A stretch of 64,000 nucleotides of DNA, taken from NCBI RefSeq assembly GCF_031143425.1, contig NC_090447.1, positions 27,990,238 to 28,054,237 of the forward strand, written 5' to 3'. Made by a program: the position numbers and the translations under genes. A model generated the notes under the pieces. It searched no databases. It was given only the letters and a program-made list of their open reading frames with translations, and had not been told where the DNA came from. This DNA comes from Pleurodeles waltl. Lineage: Eukaryota > Chordata > Amphibia > Caudata > Salamandridae. The first letter of the stretch is position 1. Every line of letters begins with the position of its first letter. Positions 25,695 to 37,524 of this stretch are shown in pieces.

Positions 25695-26752
25695 TGTAGG
25701 AAAGTGCCCATTTTGACATTGTTAACCCCACTTTTTACCTGATATCTGATGTAGTTTCAACTAAAAGTGCATTGGGTTCCTGCTAACCAGGTCCCCAGTT
25801 TCAGAGCTCCTTCCCAGAAATGCACTGTTGTTTCCCCAGTTGGCAAAACCTTTAGCACTCTCTGTAAGTCCCTAATAAATGGTACCCCCGGTACCTAGAG
25901 CCTGGGGTACTAAAGAGGGTCCCTAAGGGCTGCAGCACAACTTGTGCCACCCTCAGGGACCACCTCACCACCACACTCACCAAGCACATGACAGGCTGCC
26001 ATTTCAGGCTACGTGTCTTGGTGCAGACAAAAGTGAAAACAAGGCATGGCACACAGCCTGTGTGCACTGTCCCCTAACACTGCATGCAGTGTATGTACGT
26101 CACACCTCTAGCAGGCCTTGCAGCCCTAAGGCAGGGTGGATTGTATTACATGTGAGGACATATCTGCAAGAGCAGATATGCACCTGTTATGTCTTTGTCG
26201 ATTCTCAGACATAGTAAGTGACCAAGGAAGCCATTTTAAATGCATGTGCTGGACACTGGTCAAAACGAGTTCCACAACTACATGATGGCTTCACTGTAAA
26301 TAGGTATGTTTGGTATCAAACATCTCATATTGTTGAACCCACACTGATACCAGTGTTGAATTTACCAATACATGCACCCAGAGGGCACTTTAAAGGTGCC
26401 CCCTGAAGCCCTACCAGCCTCTGGTGTGCTCGCTGACCAGTTTCTGCCAGCATGCCACCCGAGACACTGTTCTGGACCCTCAGGATGAGAGCCTTCATTC
26501 TCAGGAGGCCTAGAACAAAACCCTGTCCTGGAAAATTGTGTAACACCCCCTCCAACAGGATGACCTGCTGATTAGCCTTTCTAAGGCAGCAAGCCTCAAA
26601 GGACTGCCGCCTATGAAATGTGACTCTGGCTCCTCTCACATGAGGAAGCAACTCCCCCGTCCAGAGCCCATTTGACACCTGTCCACTGAATGGGGAACCC
26701 CTGGACCCTTTACACAGTATTCTTATACCACATAAAGGGTTATCTTCCTACA
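25695..26752 (+). mobile_element. Solo LTR, family LTR-B, short form (1,058 bp)
   Basis: It starts TGTAGGAAAGTGCCC and ends TATCTTCCTACA, with ATCTG duplicated at 25690-25694 and 26753-26757. TG...CA ends plus a 5-bp duplication mark an LTR retrotransposon. It shares the first kilobase of the LTR at 10593 but lacks that copy's second half, so it is a shorter variant. It interrupts the recombinase of DIRS-A and is therefore younger than that element. Confidence 0.88.
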
Positions 26753-26970
26753 ATCTGCTACTCATTCGTGAAGAAGTGACCATGTAAGGGCTTGCAGGCT
26801 CACTCCGCCAGACCCAAAGTGGATGGCATTGCTGTCCTCGACATTTGCCAGGCAGCAGCGTGAGCATCCCTGCACACGTTGACCGAGCATCACTCCATGG
26901 ACAGTCAGATCCATCATGACAGACACTTTGCCTGTTTGGTCCTGCAGGACCTTCTAATTTCTTTGGCTTT
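26753..26970 (+). pseudogene. DIRS-A tyrosine recombinase, C-terminal part
   Basis: Directly after the LTR the frame reads A-H-S-A-R-P (the H-x-x-R box), then D-I-C-Q-A-A-A and H-T-L-T-E-H-H-S-M, matching the D-I-C-x-A-A-x-W and H-T-F-T-x-H-Y boxes of DIRS recombinases; the catalytic tyrosine position reads H. At least one stop lies near 26780. Together with 25380-25694 this is one gene split by the solo LTR. Confidence 0.6.
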
Positions 26971-27367
26971 GCAGACCCCTCTTTGCGGAGGTATTGCTTG
27001 GGTATCTATTCTAAGGTAAGGAATCTATGGCAGAAGTGTCTAGCAAATGAACAAGTTACTTACCTTTGGTAATGCCTTATCTGGTAGAGACTCTATCTAG
27101 CCACAGATTCCTTACGATCCTCCCCACTCTGCAAACTGATTATGGTGTAAGGGTCACCCTTCTCAGGGCCTTAGCTTGTCACACCATTGCTCAGCTCTCA
27201 TTGTGGCGCTGCGTTCCTGGCACGGAAAATTGCAAAATTAACTGTCATCAGTGCAACAGGGTGGTATCTATGTAGGTACCACATATGTCACTTCTGACGC
27301 TGATGACGCAAATCTGAATGATACCACCTACTGGTGCACAGGGCTACTGCTCAAAATTATTCTGGAT

Positions 27368-28004
27368 CACGGAAATCGCTGGAAGAGGCAGCAGGGGCAC
27401 CATTGAAGTTGCAGTCCTGGATTGCCATGTTGGGTATCTGGGACCCTCAGACTTTACCAGGAGTCAGAAAACACTGATCAGTCTGGGTTGCATGATTGCA
27501 AACAGGGACATAGTGTAAAAATGGGGAGTCAGATCCCCTCCCAAATATGCTAACTGGGAAACAGGAACAGAGTGTAGGAAAATGTTGGAAAAAAAAGATA
27601 CATAATGGGAGGGGATGCCTGAAGAAGTTCGAGCGGATATGGGGCACCTGGGAAATGCAGAACTTGTAAAGAGGGGATAGTCATCACTGTTGATGGTCAG
27701 GAGAACCAAAACCTGCCTATGAGTGGGGGCAGGAGGGACATAGGAGAAGGGCTGGCACCCGGCACTGGAGTGGTTCTTTGTTTAGAATCACATGCTCCAT
27801 ACTCAATGTGGGGGGTGGGATCCTGGGAAATGACGTATGTTTTGCTGCCTGGTCCCCCGTCTCCTGATGGATGCGAGTCCCCGGAGATGGTTAGGATAAG
27901 TGTTGAATGTACTGTCTGGTGATCTGCTGATGCTCTTTACCTGATGCAAAGTTGTTCATTGTGTGGATGGTATAATTATAATAAACTTAATAAAAAAAAA
28001 TATA
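27368..28004 (+). mobile_element. Retroposed insert with poly(A)-like tail inside the DIRS-A terminal repeat
   Basis: The word attattctggatc precedes the insert (about 27356-27367) and tattctggatc follows it (about 28005-28015), an 11-bp or so target duplication. The insert ends aataaacttaataaaaaaaaata, a polyadenylation-signal-like sequence with an A-rich tail. Removing it restores the DIRS-A right terminal repeat, which then pairs with the inverted left repeat at 22800-22835. The 637-bp body has no recognisable protein; it could be a LINE 3' end, a SINE-like element or a processed transcript. Confidence 0.65.
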
Positions 28005-29288
28005 TATTCTGGATCCAGTCTGACACCTGGGGATTATTCTAAGGAAAGGAATCTACAGGTGGATAGCCTCTACCAGATAAGGCGTTCACGAAGATAAGTA
28101 ATTTGTTCAGGCAGCTCACAGGTCTTGTTAAGGAAGGGACCCCTGGGAACAATACGTAATAGACATTTTCCATTGTTTCTCCTGCTCTTTTCTAGGCACT
28201 TCACTGACTTGTATGTACATCACAGTTCCATAGTGTGTACTCTTGTCTCTTCTCCTCTCCCTTTCTGGGCATCCCCTTCACGAGTTCTGTACTGTGATCT
28301 GAGTGGTGGCTTGCTGTCCTACAGTGAAGAATGATCGTCCGTGTTGGTACCATTGATCATGATGCCTTTATCTCTAGCATCCCTGTCAGACCTTTTGATT
28401 CCCCTCAGCACTAGTAGAGTCTGGGTGAATCAGTGTGCCCCGTTGAACCTTATAGATGAAACATATTTTTAACACCCTGTTGTGGTTTTCTCATGGTAGT
28501 ATGATAGAGAACATTTCTAGTTGTTTGTTCCGTGAACTAGGATTGCTACCAATGTCTTTTTGAAGGTTGATGATGGACATTAGACAAATGTATATACAGC
28601 TAATGGGCAATCAAGGGCCTCTCAGTAGTGCAAAGTGCATATGTCAGATGACAACTTGCCTTATCAGTTTCGATATGGAATATTAATGTTTTTCCTCCAT
28701 CTGGCAGTTCTTAATTTGTGAAAACTTGGATGGAGCTTGTTTCTTCTTGTAGCTGAGCAGACGCTTACATAGCAGGTATAACTTTTCCTCCACCCAAGTC
28801 ATCTTTGACGTTAGTTTTCTTGAGCTGAAAGTCGAGATAAGTATCAGAATAGTCTCTGGCTAACTGTCTTAGCTGCACTATTACATTTCATTTAGTTTTT
28901 ACCTCCACTGAAATAATTGCTAAGAACGTGAGCTATATAAAATCTTTGCATGTAAGTAGCAGCAGTGGGATCAGCCATCTTTGTATGAATGTGAAGAGTG
29001 CGCAGCCAGATGTATTTTGGCCTGCATGATTTGGTCTTACTAGACCTGTCCATGCATGGTGCACAGTAGACTCACTAAGTTATTATCCAGAATCATAATG
29101 TGCAGCCCAAGTTATAACCTGATATTCTTAACTCAGTTTTGCTCATTAGCAATTTAAATCTCTTCAGCTCGGCTGCCATTATGTCGGTGAACGATGTATA
29201 AAGTTCTTGAGCATTTCTTTAAATATTTAGCTATCCAAGTACATCTGACTTTCTGCCTCACAAAACCCCTTGTGTTACTGGAAAGGAC

Positions 29289-29461
29289 GCCTTCAGAATT
29301 GCATGCTTCAGAGGCCTTCAGAATTGCATGCTTCAGAGGCCTTCAGAATTGCATGCTTCAGAGGCCTTCAGAATTGCATGCTTCAGAGGCCTTCAGAATT
29401 GCATGCTTCAGAGGCCTTCAGAATTTCTTGCTTCAGAGGCCTTCAGAATTGCTTGCTTCAC
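29289..29461. repeat. 25-bp minisatellite, ~7 copies
   Basis: Unit 'gccttcagaattgcatgctt' plus cagag, the first five copies identical and the last two with point changes (tttctt, ttgctt). It lies in the FBXW7-like intron. Confidence 0.97.
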
Positions 29462-30865
29462 GTTTTGAAGGACCCGCTACAAAAAGTTCTCAAAGTGCCC
29501 CTTATTTTCATTGAAGAAACTCTCAAAATGCACCATTTCACTTCCCACATCACGAAACCTTGCAGATCTGTCGGCTATTTCATTCATATATTGAGTCAAT
29601 CTGCTGGTGATAACTGTGATCAGCTTTTTGCTAATGTATATGGCTGCATCCTGAAAACACTAAAGGTTTGATTCCTTACAACCGTCCACAGAAATGTATA
29701 ATGGGGCTGACGTTAGTGCAGAACTACTTGCCTGCGTTTTATGCCTCATCAGACTTTAAATGCATGCTGCTCTTTTGTTAGTCCGTCCTGTCCCTGCTAA
29801 CCTCTTGTCTGTCTGGCATCAAGCACAGTCATGGAGCATGATAAGTCGTTCTGGCATCTAGAATCACATTTTGGCCTTCACAGTTAAGAACTGTCCATCG
29901 AGACCTGTCTGTTGCCTTTGGCACCTTGCTATTGCAGGTTGGGTTCAGTTCTGACCTTTCCTTTATATGTGATCTAAAAATATTGACATTCGAAGTACCT
30001 TAAGTACCCCCTTACTGCAGCTTTTGAACCTCTCTAGGCTCCCACCTTCCTCATAGGCCGATAAGGCATGGATTGTATGAGCTTGGCTAACACCGGTCCT
30101 GGAAACAGTTCTCAGTGGTGCTAGTTGGACTCTGGGGATGTTCTTGAATCCCTGGGTGTTTGGTGTTTTCAGTGCACAAAGAAGAAGCGGTCCCATCCAA
30201 GGGTAATCTCCTGCATGTACTTAGGGACACATACACTTTTTGCGGGCATCAAACTACATCCCCATTTCAACAAACCAAAAACAAAATTCTGTGTCCTCAC
30301 TAGAACATTGGTTGAAAATGGCACCTTTACAGTCTTAGGTTGGACCTCGTCTCATCAAGATACCTGGAAAACCACCCACACAGTTGTGTGCACAGCACAC
30401 CTATCAAGTGTCTGCTCCTTGTCATGGCTTTGGAAAGTACAGACGCATTGCATCATGTGTAATGTAACACAACTTGCCGACCCGTGTCTCTAATTCCTGT
30501 GAACTTTTTTCCTTGTTTATTTTTTTTTTTGACAAAACCAAAGTGCACTTTTCTTGGCATGCTATACACTCCCATTGTAACCAGCCTCAAGAACACCATA
30601 GCTAGAATGAATATATAACAGAGAGGCCCAGATAAATCTTAGAAATGTATTGTGTGCCACCAGAATAAAGTCTACTAATTTGTCGTTCCCCCAGCAGAAC
30701 GGACTCCGTGTACTAGGGTATGTAAGAAAATTACATAGGCCTGTTTTTGTAAATTCACAAGACATTTGTGATGGTGCCCATTGGTGGTTTGTGCACAGAA
30801 AAAGTAAAGTGTTTTTCCTAAGTGATGTGATCCTCATCTCTCCTTTCTAAATCCTTGAGTTTTAG

Positions 30866-31001
30866 GTCATTAGCACAATGCATAAACACCGCCACAACGT
30901 TTGGGGACCTGCGAAATGCCAACCACCATGGGCATCAACGTCGACGAATCCCCTCCATCGCTCCCCCGGCAGAGCTTCAGGAGTGGCTGCGAACTTTTCA
31001 G
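30866..31001 (+). CDS. fbxw7-like: FBXW7-like gene, next internal exon (TTFGDLR...LQEWL)
   Basis: A 136-bp exon with acceptor ctaaatccttgagttttag and donor CAG then gtatgc. The first base completes the AGG codon begun at 19839, after which 45 codons run to the donor in phase 0. The peptide contains ATTFGDLRNAN, GHQRRRIPS and ELQEWLRTFQ. In FBXW7 the corresponding exon reads T-T-F-G-D-L-R, then Q-R-R-R-I, then L-Q-E-W-L-K-M-F-Q, also ends at that Q, and leads into the dimerisation region and F-box. Motif order, length and splice phase therefore agree. Around 60% of positions match by eye, concentrated in these motifs. The following F-box and WD40 exons are not in the window. It could be a diverged paralogue or, less likely, a fast-evolving orthologue; both splice sites and the open frame argue against a pseudogene. 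Confidence 0.85.
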
Positions 31002-33944
31002 GTATGCTGTGCTTATGCATTACACTGTACTTCACTTTCTGATGATGCAGACTTCTCAGCATGATGTTGTCAATTTCCGCCCAAAAGATAAGAGTTAAAT
31101 ATAAGGACTGTGCTCAGCTCTGGTATGAGCAGTTAGCGGATGCTCTGTACACACCCATCTTCTTGAATGCACAATTGTATATGACATGGGTGTGAACTCT
31201 CCTTTTCAAAATACCTGGTCAGTAAAACTCGGTGCTTTTAATAATTATCTTCCACCGTGATAGGACCCTCTTCAACTATCATGGATCTAGTTAGCACGTC
31301 AGGAACGAAAGTTTGTTGCTAGTGTGTTGCATGGAATTAGTTTCTGCAGGTATATTTTGTCTTTTTTTCCCACAAAACTTTGTGAACAAGACAAAGAACC
31401 TTGAAATTGATCCTGGCTTCAACATTAAAGCCAACGCAGAACTTTCAGAACAGGCTTGCTGTGGTCCCCGTAAGTATGTTTAGGCACTTTCTTGCCGTAT
31501 GGCTTTGCAGCCTATCCAGACAGTTTTGGGGAGACCAGTGGTGGTGATGTATCAGTATTCGAAGCAAGATAAGATGAAGGCTCTGTTCAACTGCACTTGT
31601 TTGGAGTACGGGGGAGTATTTTACGGAGTGGAGAGAGCTACAGATTGAACCATTTTACCAGAGTATTGAGTTTTAGAGCGCACATCAGTTCTGACAGCGT
31701 ATCTCCAGGTTAGGAGCTTTTGGTGTGATGTAAGGGAGGGTGTCCCAATATTTGGGCCCCAGTCAAAGGGTATTGGCACAGGGTCACTTTCTCAAGGTAT
31801 GATGATCACAGATTTTGCAGCGACTTGAACATATGGAAAGTCATGTGCAGAAGTGTTGTGACTTGTGCACTGCTGCTTTTCCACGGCATGTCTATTTGTA
31901 GCTTATCAAGGATAAGGGCAGGATTGGCATACAATGCTTTTTGTGTGCTGGTTTCTTGTTTCTAGTGCCAGCAAGCCCACCTAGGGGTTTCAGGCAATCA
32001 CAGTCTTGGTCACCTGACTCGTGAGGTCAAGCACGAGTCCTGGACGGATCTAACTTTCAGCTAGACCTCAACATGTGCATTGGACTGGCCCCATCCACGC
32101 CATGACCAGGCACTCGTCCGATGCTGCATTAAACATTTTATGTTGGCGGCTTAGGGCTCCTGTGCTTTTACGAGCACCAGTGCTGCACCTGCCTAGCTCC
32201 ATGTTGAGCGTCATTGATAATACTCCGAAGCATTGCTTTATACTGTTTCACGGCAGTGAATGAGTCCTGTGCACCTTGTCAAATGGATGTCGATTCGAAG
32301 TATGATGATGCACCCTAGTCCATTGTCAATCTTCCATTGTCAATCTTCCAGAATGCTGCCCAGTTCGATCTGGGTGAGATCTTCATGCTCGTGCCCGTTG
32401 TGACGTCAGTGCAAAAGAGAAACACATCTTTCTCTGTCCCTTGATAATTCATAATCACTCCCCATTGCTCTCTGAGGTTGATGGTGATCTCAAGAGCTCA
32501 GTGGCAGGCAGGAGTTTCCTGAAACAGAAGTCATTGGGCCTGTGTATTAAGGAATGGCGAGACCTTTCCCCAGTCTTGGGCCAAGCAAAAAGCCTTACAG
32601 CCTGCCCATTTCGTAATGTTAACATTTTGCTCCTTTATGGTGGAGATCAGTATTTCTCCTAAAAAACGTTATTACTCTGTTATGGGAAATATATTGGCTA
32701 GGTGCCTCTTGTGACATCTTCACTTCTCTGCATCGTCAGTATGTAGCTTGTGCAGATTTGCACATGTTTCTCAAGTAAAGTTAAACAATTTAGTAGTCTG
32801 GATCATGGGATACGTTGCTTTCATAGATGGCTAAAGTTACAGCTGCGAATTTTATAATAGTCCTTTGCCCACTATAGCACCACCAGTGTAAGGAAAACTT
32901 CCTACAACCAGTATTCCTATTTTAAATAAATAATGTGTGAAAACTTGTTAAGACAAAACCAACTAATAATGCCTTCCCTTATTTAGAATGTAATCACTGT
33001 TTTGGATCAGTAACATTTTTTGGTTTTCCTCCACTTAAGTTTTACATTTGTAATAATTGTTAGAGACTAAGTGATGGCATTTTTATGTCTATATCTTAAA
33101 AGGCAGTGTTTAGTCTTGTAAATTGAAGAAAATATTCATGCACAGATTTGGTTTAAAGGAGCCATCCAGTGAAGAGAGAAAAACAAGTTCTCTTTGCTCA
33201 GTCCATCTCTAACAGTCACCAACAATGGTGATTGTTGCTTTGTCTGATGATGTCAGCTGGGGTATTGTAATCAGTTATGACATCAGTCACTGAGTGGCTC
33301 CTTTATTAATTGTTAGGGTGACTGAAAATGATCACCGAGGCCTCCATTACAATCTCCAGTTGGTGACAGAAGGAATTTGAGTCCTTGTCATTAATCAAAA
33401 CAGTTACTGAGATTTAAAAGTTCCAGTGGATGCATTATTCAGCGGATTTATCACCTCATGAATTATCTATTGCGGCTTCAGGCTAGTCTGAAAGTCTCTC
33501 CTGTGGCACAATATATGGCTTCAGTCATTATTCCACCTTTGGAAATGATGAGAACAGAGAGTATTTTAGGTACCAACTGGAGTACTGGGGTCTACTAATT
33601 TTTCTGCATCTCAATGATGCGGGCAGCAGCTTTCTGTGTGTCTAACTGATGAAATTCCAAAGCACTTCAGTAGCAGCTATTTCTTATGTCTTCTCTGAAG
33701 GGTTCTGGGATTGAACTTTGTTGCAGATTCCATAAGATAATACCGTGGTGGAACCCACGTGACGTCTGCATGGGATTGGGATTGGATCACAATGCCACAG
33801 ACCGAAATTCCTGAAATTCCATGCACCCAAATGCCATCGGGGGGCAGGAGGCCAAGTTGTTTCTGTCAAAAGAACTTAGGGGACACCTAATCGTTCTTCT
33901 GTCATCTGTGAGGGAATGCCTTTCTAAAAGATTCACTCATAACA

Positions 33945-34450
33945 AGCATTGGCAGAGTAGAGTGATGTAGGGTGCTGCAGAGTAGAGTTCCATAGAGTGG
34001 GGCACTGTGTGACATTGCTGCAAATAGTGGCATAGTTTGGAGCGTCATAGAGTTGTGGGGAGTGGTGTACAGTAGAGTGGCATAGAATAAGTGGCATAAA
34101 TTAGAGTGGAGTGGCATAGAATGTCATAGAGTGGCATTCTGTGGGGGTGCCGTGGTGTAGAGTGGCATGGTGTAGTGGCATTGTGTGAAGTGGTGTGAAG
34201 TGTCAAAGAGTAGTGTAGACTGGTGTAGAGTGGAGTGGCATCGTGGTGAGTTGCTTAGAGTGGTGTGGCTTACACTGGCATAGAGTAGAGTACTGTGGAA
34301 TGGTGTAGAGCACAGTGCCTTAGAATCGCATTGTGTGGAGTGGTGTTGAGTGGCATTGTGTGCGTCGAGTAGTGTGGCGTGGCGTAGAGTAGACTGTCGT
34401 AGAGTGGAGTACAGTAGCTTTGTGTGGAATGGAGTAGATTAGTACTGTTG
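33945..34450. repeat. Degenerate short tandem repeat (GTAGAGTGGCATA-like)
   Basis: Words such as 'gtagagtggcatag', 'agagtggcat' and 'gtggtgtagagtgg' recur throughout with no fixed period, so this is a decayed simple-sequence tract. Composition is strongly G/T/A on this strand. Confidence 0.85.
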
Positions 34451-34946
34451 TGGGGGTACGTAAAGTGTTTATAGAGACATCAAATAGGGTGAAAGTAACA
34501 TAAATAAGAAGCCTTATACCTGTGTTAAAAGTAGGTACGTACAGGACTAATAACAAAATGCTCATAAAATAAGATAGTGCCTTGCAAAAAGACGAGGAAG
34601 AACAAAGACAAGGAAGAACACGTACTTGGTCCATTCTCCATGAATGAGCTAAGACAAACAAGCATTTGCACTGCACTAGGTCTCGCATTTGCTTGAGTTA
34701 GAGCTATTGGCATTGTAAATTCATAACTGGACTTTTCTGGTCACATAAATTAGTCAACCCTGCCTCATAAGTTTGTCTTTTCCTGCCATACAAATCCAGT
34801 GGCCCTGCATATAATTAAAACACTTCCATTTACCTTCTTCCTCTATCTTCAGCAAAAGAATGAAAATATTGCCATTTAGCATCCTAATTTAAATCTGCCA
34901 TGCTAATTCCAGTCGAATACCACTTTCACCACCACCGTCCGATATT

Positions 34947-35570
34947 ACAAACAAGGCCCATAATACATAACGTCTCCCAGCTGTAAAATAAATGTTCTAG
35001 CCAGGGGTTATTATTTTGGAGTCCGCACTAACATAGTGTGAGGACCCAGGGATGATGGAAACAGAAAGAGCACATTGTGGTCGATGCTTTGAAGATGGTC
35101 CCATTGTCCTAGCACCACGACAGGATGAGTTATGAGCAAAAATGTTTTGTAAAAGTAATGCCCTGCAAAACACCACAATGAAAATAGCATGTGTAAGAAA
35201 CATGGTCATGTAACTATATAGTTAGCCCCTAGAGGGCATAACCACACAAAACGAAAATGGCATTAAATAATGCAGTGTGACCATATATTTAGCACCTAGA
35301 GGATGTAGTGCATCATGTGTATTTAGGAGTAGCAGGCCTATTACTATATCACAAACAAGGCCCTTAAAACACAAGCTAATCCCAACTGTAAAACAAAAGT
35401 TCCAACCATGAGCTTAAGCAGACACTGAATAGTGGGAGGGGTTATTATTTTCGGGTCCCCCACTAACCTAGTGTGGGGACCCAAAGATGATGTAGACAGA
35501 GCACACTGGACCACCACAGGCTGAGTCATGAGCAAAAATGTTTTGTGAAAGTAATGCCTTGCAAAGCATA
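34947..35570. repeat. Two diverged copies of one ~404-bp-offset block
   Basis: 'acaaacaaggccc', 'ggggttattattttgg', 'cactaacatagtgtgaggac' and 'gagcaaaaatgttttgt' occur in order at 34947-35165 and again from 35351, offset about 404 bp. The second copy has an extra ~36 bp and point differences. Either a short tandem duplication or two adjacent copies of an interspersed repeat. Confidence 0.75.
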
Positions 35571-36124
35571 ATGGGGCGGGTTACCCCTAGTGCAGTGAAT
35601 ACTGTAGTATCGGCTCTCCCGCTGTGTCGAGAGAGACGCTTTCATTTTGAGTATTTCTCTTTTACGTAAAGCATTTACCAATTTCAAGTGTTTTAAGGGG
35701 ACAGCCACAAGAAATGACTCTGATTAGGTTACTGTGAACAATATTACCAGCGCTCCAGTACTGCCGATCGAGTTCATGCTGTTGTGCCTGTTGGCGCTGT
35801 GAGAACCAGGGCCGCCATGCAGCACAAAGGGTAGAGACAAAAGAAAAAACAATAGTTCACCCACGCTGAAGTATATCGGCAATTGTGCAGTAATCCATGT
35901 AACAAGGGCAGTCTGCAAGGCATGACAAAAACAGCCTTGAGGCAGGAACAGCGTCAAGCATCAAGGGATTTTATGAAAGGCAAGACCACGGATGAGTGAA
36001 AGTGGTGGGCATGATTGAAAGCAAACAATACCTAGAACAGGTCAAAGCACTTGGGCGCTCAACCTAAAAAAAGAAGGAAAGCCTATGGGAACTAAGCAAT
36101 TGTAAGATTGCAAATGAGTGACAA

Positions 36125-36690
36125 CACAAAATCAAATAATTTCTTAAGCGCACTACTCATCCGGTACACGGTCTCAAGGTGCTGGGAGGGGGGCTGGTTA
36201 CTGCTCGAAAATCCATGCTTTAGGGTGTTTTCTGAAGGTTAGGAGTTCCTGGGTCTTGCGTAGATTGGTGGGGAGGGAGTTACAGATCTTGGCGGCGAGG
36301 TGGGAGAAGGATCTGCCGCCGGAGGTGGTGCGTTGGATGCGGGGCACTGTAGCGAGGGCGAGGTCAGCGGAGCGGAGCTGTCAAGTTGGTATGTGGAAGT
36401 TTACTCGTTCGTTGAGGTAGGCTGGTCCAGTGTCGTGGAGGGCTTTGTGAACGTGGACAAGGACTTTGAAAGTGATCCTTTTGTTGATGGGCAACCAGTG
36501 TAGGGATCTGAGGTGGGTGGATATGTGTTTGTGGCGTGGGAAGTTGAGGATGAGACGCGTTCTGGATTCGCTGGAGTTTTCTTTGAAGCTTGGCTGTGGT
36601 CCCTGCATAGAGGGTGTTGCCGTAGTCCAGTCTGCTGCTAATGAGGGCGACTGTTCTTCTCGTTTCTAAAGGAATCCATTTGAAACAACT
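36125..36690 (-). pseudogene. LINE 3' end, reverse-transcriptase C-terminus remnant (L2/CR1-like)
   Basis: On the minus strand it reads S-S-R-L-D-Y-G-N-T-L-Y-A-G, then K-L-Q-R-I-Q-N-A, L-H-W-L-P-I-N-K-R-I-T-F-K, Y-L-N-E-R and N-S-L-P. These are the conserved C-terminal blocks of L2/CR1/Rex-type LINE polymerases. At least one frameshift is needed to join them. The 3' UTR (ccttgagaccgtgtaccgg ... gtagtgcgctt) matches the LINE end at 4130-4193, so both belong to one family. 5'-truncated and inactive. Confidence 0.8.
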
Positions 36691-37524
36691 AATGATATGC
36701 TTAGGGTAGCTTCTAAGACCACGGAATTGTAAATAGTATGTCTCGCAGCACAGCACAAATCCAATCTGTAGGCATGACCTAAAAAGCACAAAAAGCAGAG
36801 AAGAAGAATAAAGGAGAAGTCGTTTCGCAAGATATTTCACAAAGCAGACTTCTTCCTAATAATCGGATAGCATAACACTGAAAAAGATGAAACTGGAGTT
36901 TCTGGCTTGGTTGCCTGGTTCTTAACAAATTGAGGCCTTTGGATGGTTTTGCTGGATGTGTTCAGGATGGCTCCTGTGCCCACGTGTCACAAACCCCCAG
37001 GAGGGAAACTTATTCCTGGGAGGTTTGACAACAATAGCAGTTCTGTCCCCAATGCTTCCAGAGAAGCACCTTAGTAAAAGTACTCTGTTTGATCTGAAGC
37101 TCCTTAGTTGCGGGTACCACTAATTGGGCTGATGACTCCTTTGAAGCCTTCAAGCTCAGATGAAATGATTTATGTGATGAAAGAGAAAGTTAAGGCACCC
37201 TTCAACAATGTCCCATTAGCAGAGTTCATTTGTAGGATTAAAAGGTTTACCACCATTTTACACATAACAACCCCTCCGCTTGGGCTGTACTTTCAGCACT
37301 CAAACGTTGAACCCTCTCCAGACCTTGGCTCCTCCTCAGATAATCATGGATATTCAGAAAATGGTGCCAAGTTTTCTGGCTCACACTGAGATCCCAGTTA
37401 TGTAAGTCTCGATTGTGCTTGGCTTTATGTCCTTGTGCATCCTGTTGGTGGCATGCAGCATAAAGCCCCTTCAGCGATACCTAAGGACATAGTGGCACCT
37501 GCATTAGGGAGTCTCAAGGCCTAG

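Larger units (their letters stand above)
22745..28108 (+). mobile_element. Decayed DIRS-like tyrosine-recombinase retroelement (DIRS-A)
   Basis: The left terminus (gatagagacttctagcc ... agtccccagacgtcacactg) reappears inverted at the right end (cagtctgacacctggggatta ... ggatagcctctacc). Between them, in order, are remnants of reverse transcriptase, RNase H and tyrosine recombinase, the domain order of DIRS/Ngaro-type elements. A second inverted pairing links about 27046-27112 with 28040-28108, resembling the internal complementary region of DIRS elements. The copy is interrupted by a solo LTR (25695-26752) and a retroposed insert (27368-28004). Numerous stops and frameshifts make it inactive. 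It lies sense to the host gene, inside an intron. Confidence 0.75.
19840..30865 (+). other. Intron of the FBXW7-like gene (11,026 bp)
   Basis: A GT...AG interval between two exons of compatible phase (AG|G). It contains a degenerate tandem repeat, a decayed DIRS-like element at about 22745-28108 with two further insertions, and a 25-bp minisatellite at 29289. The stretches 20700-22744, 28109-29288 and 29462-30865 show no recognisable gene or element. Confidence 0.8.

Noticed and set aside
30125..30493. 122-codon + strand ORF just upstream of the second exon
   Set aside because: No recognisable domain, and no splice link to the exon at 30866.
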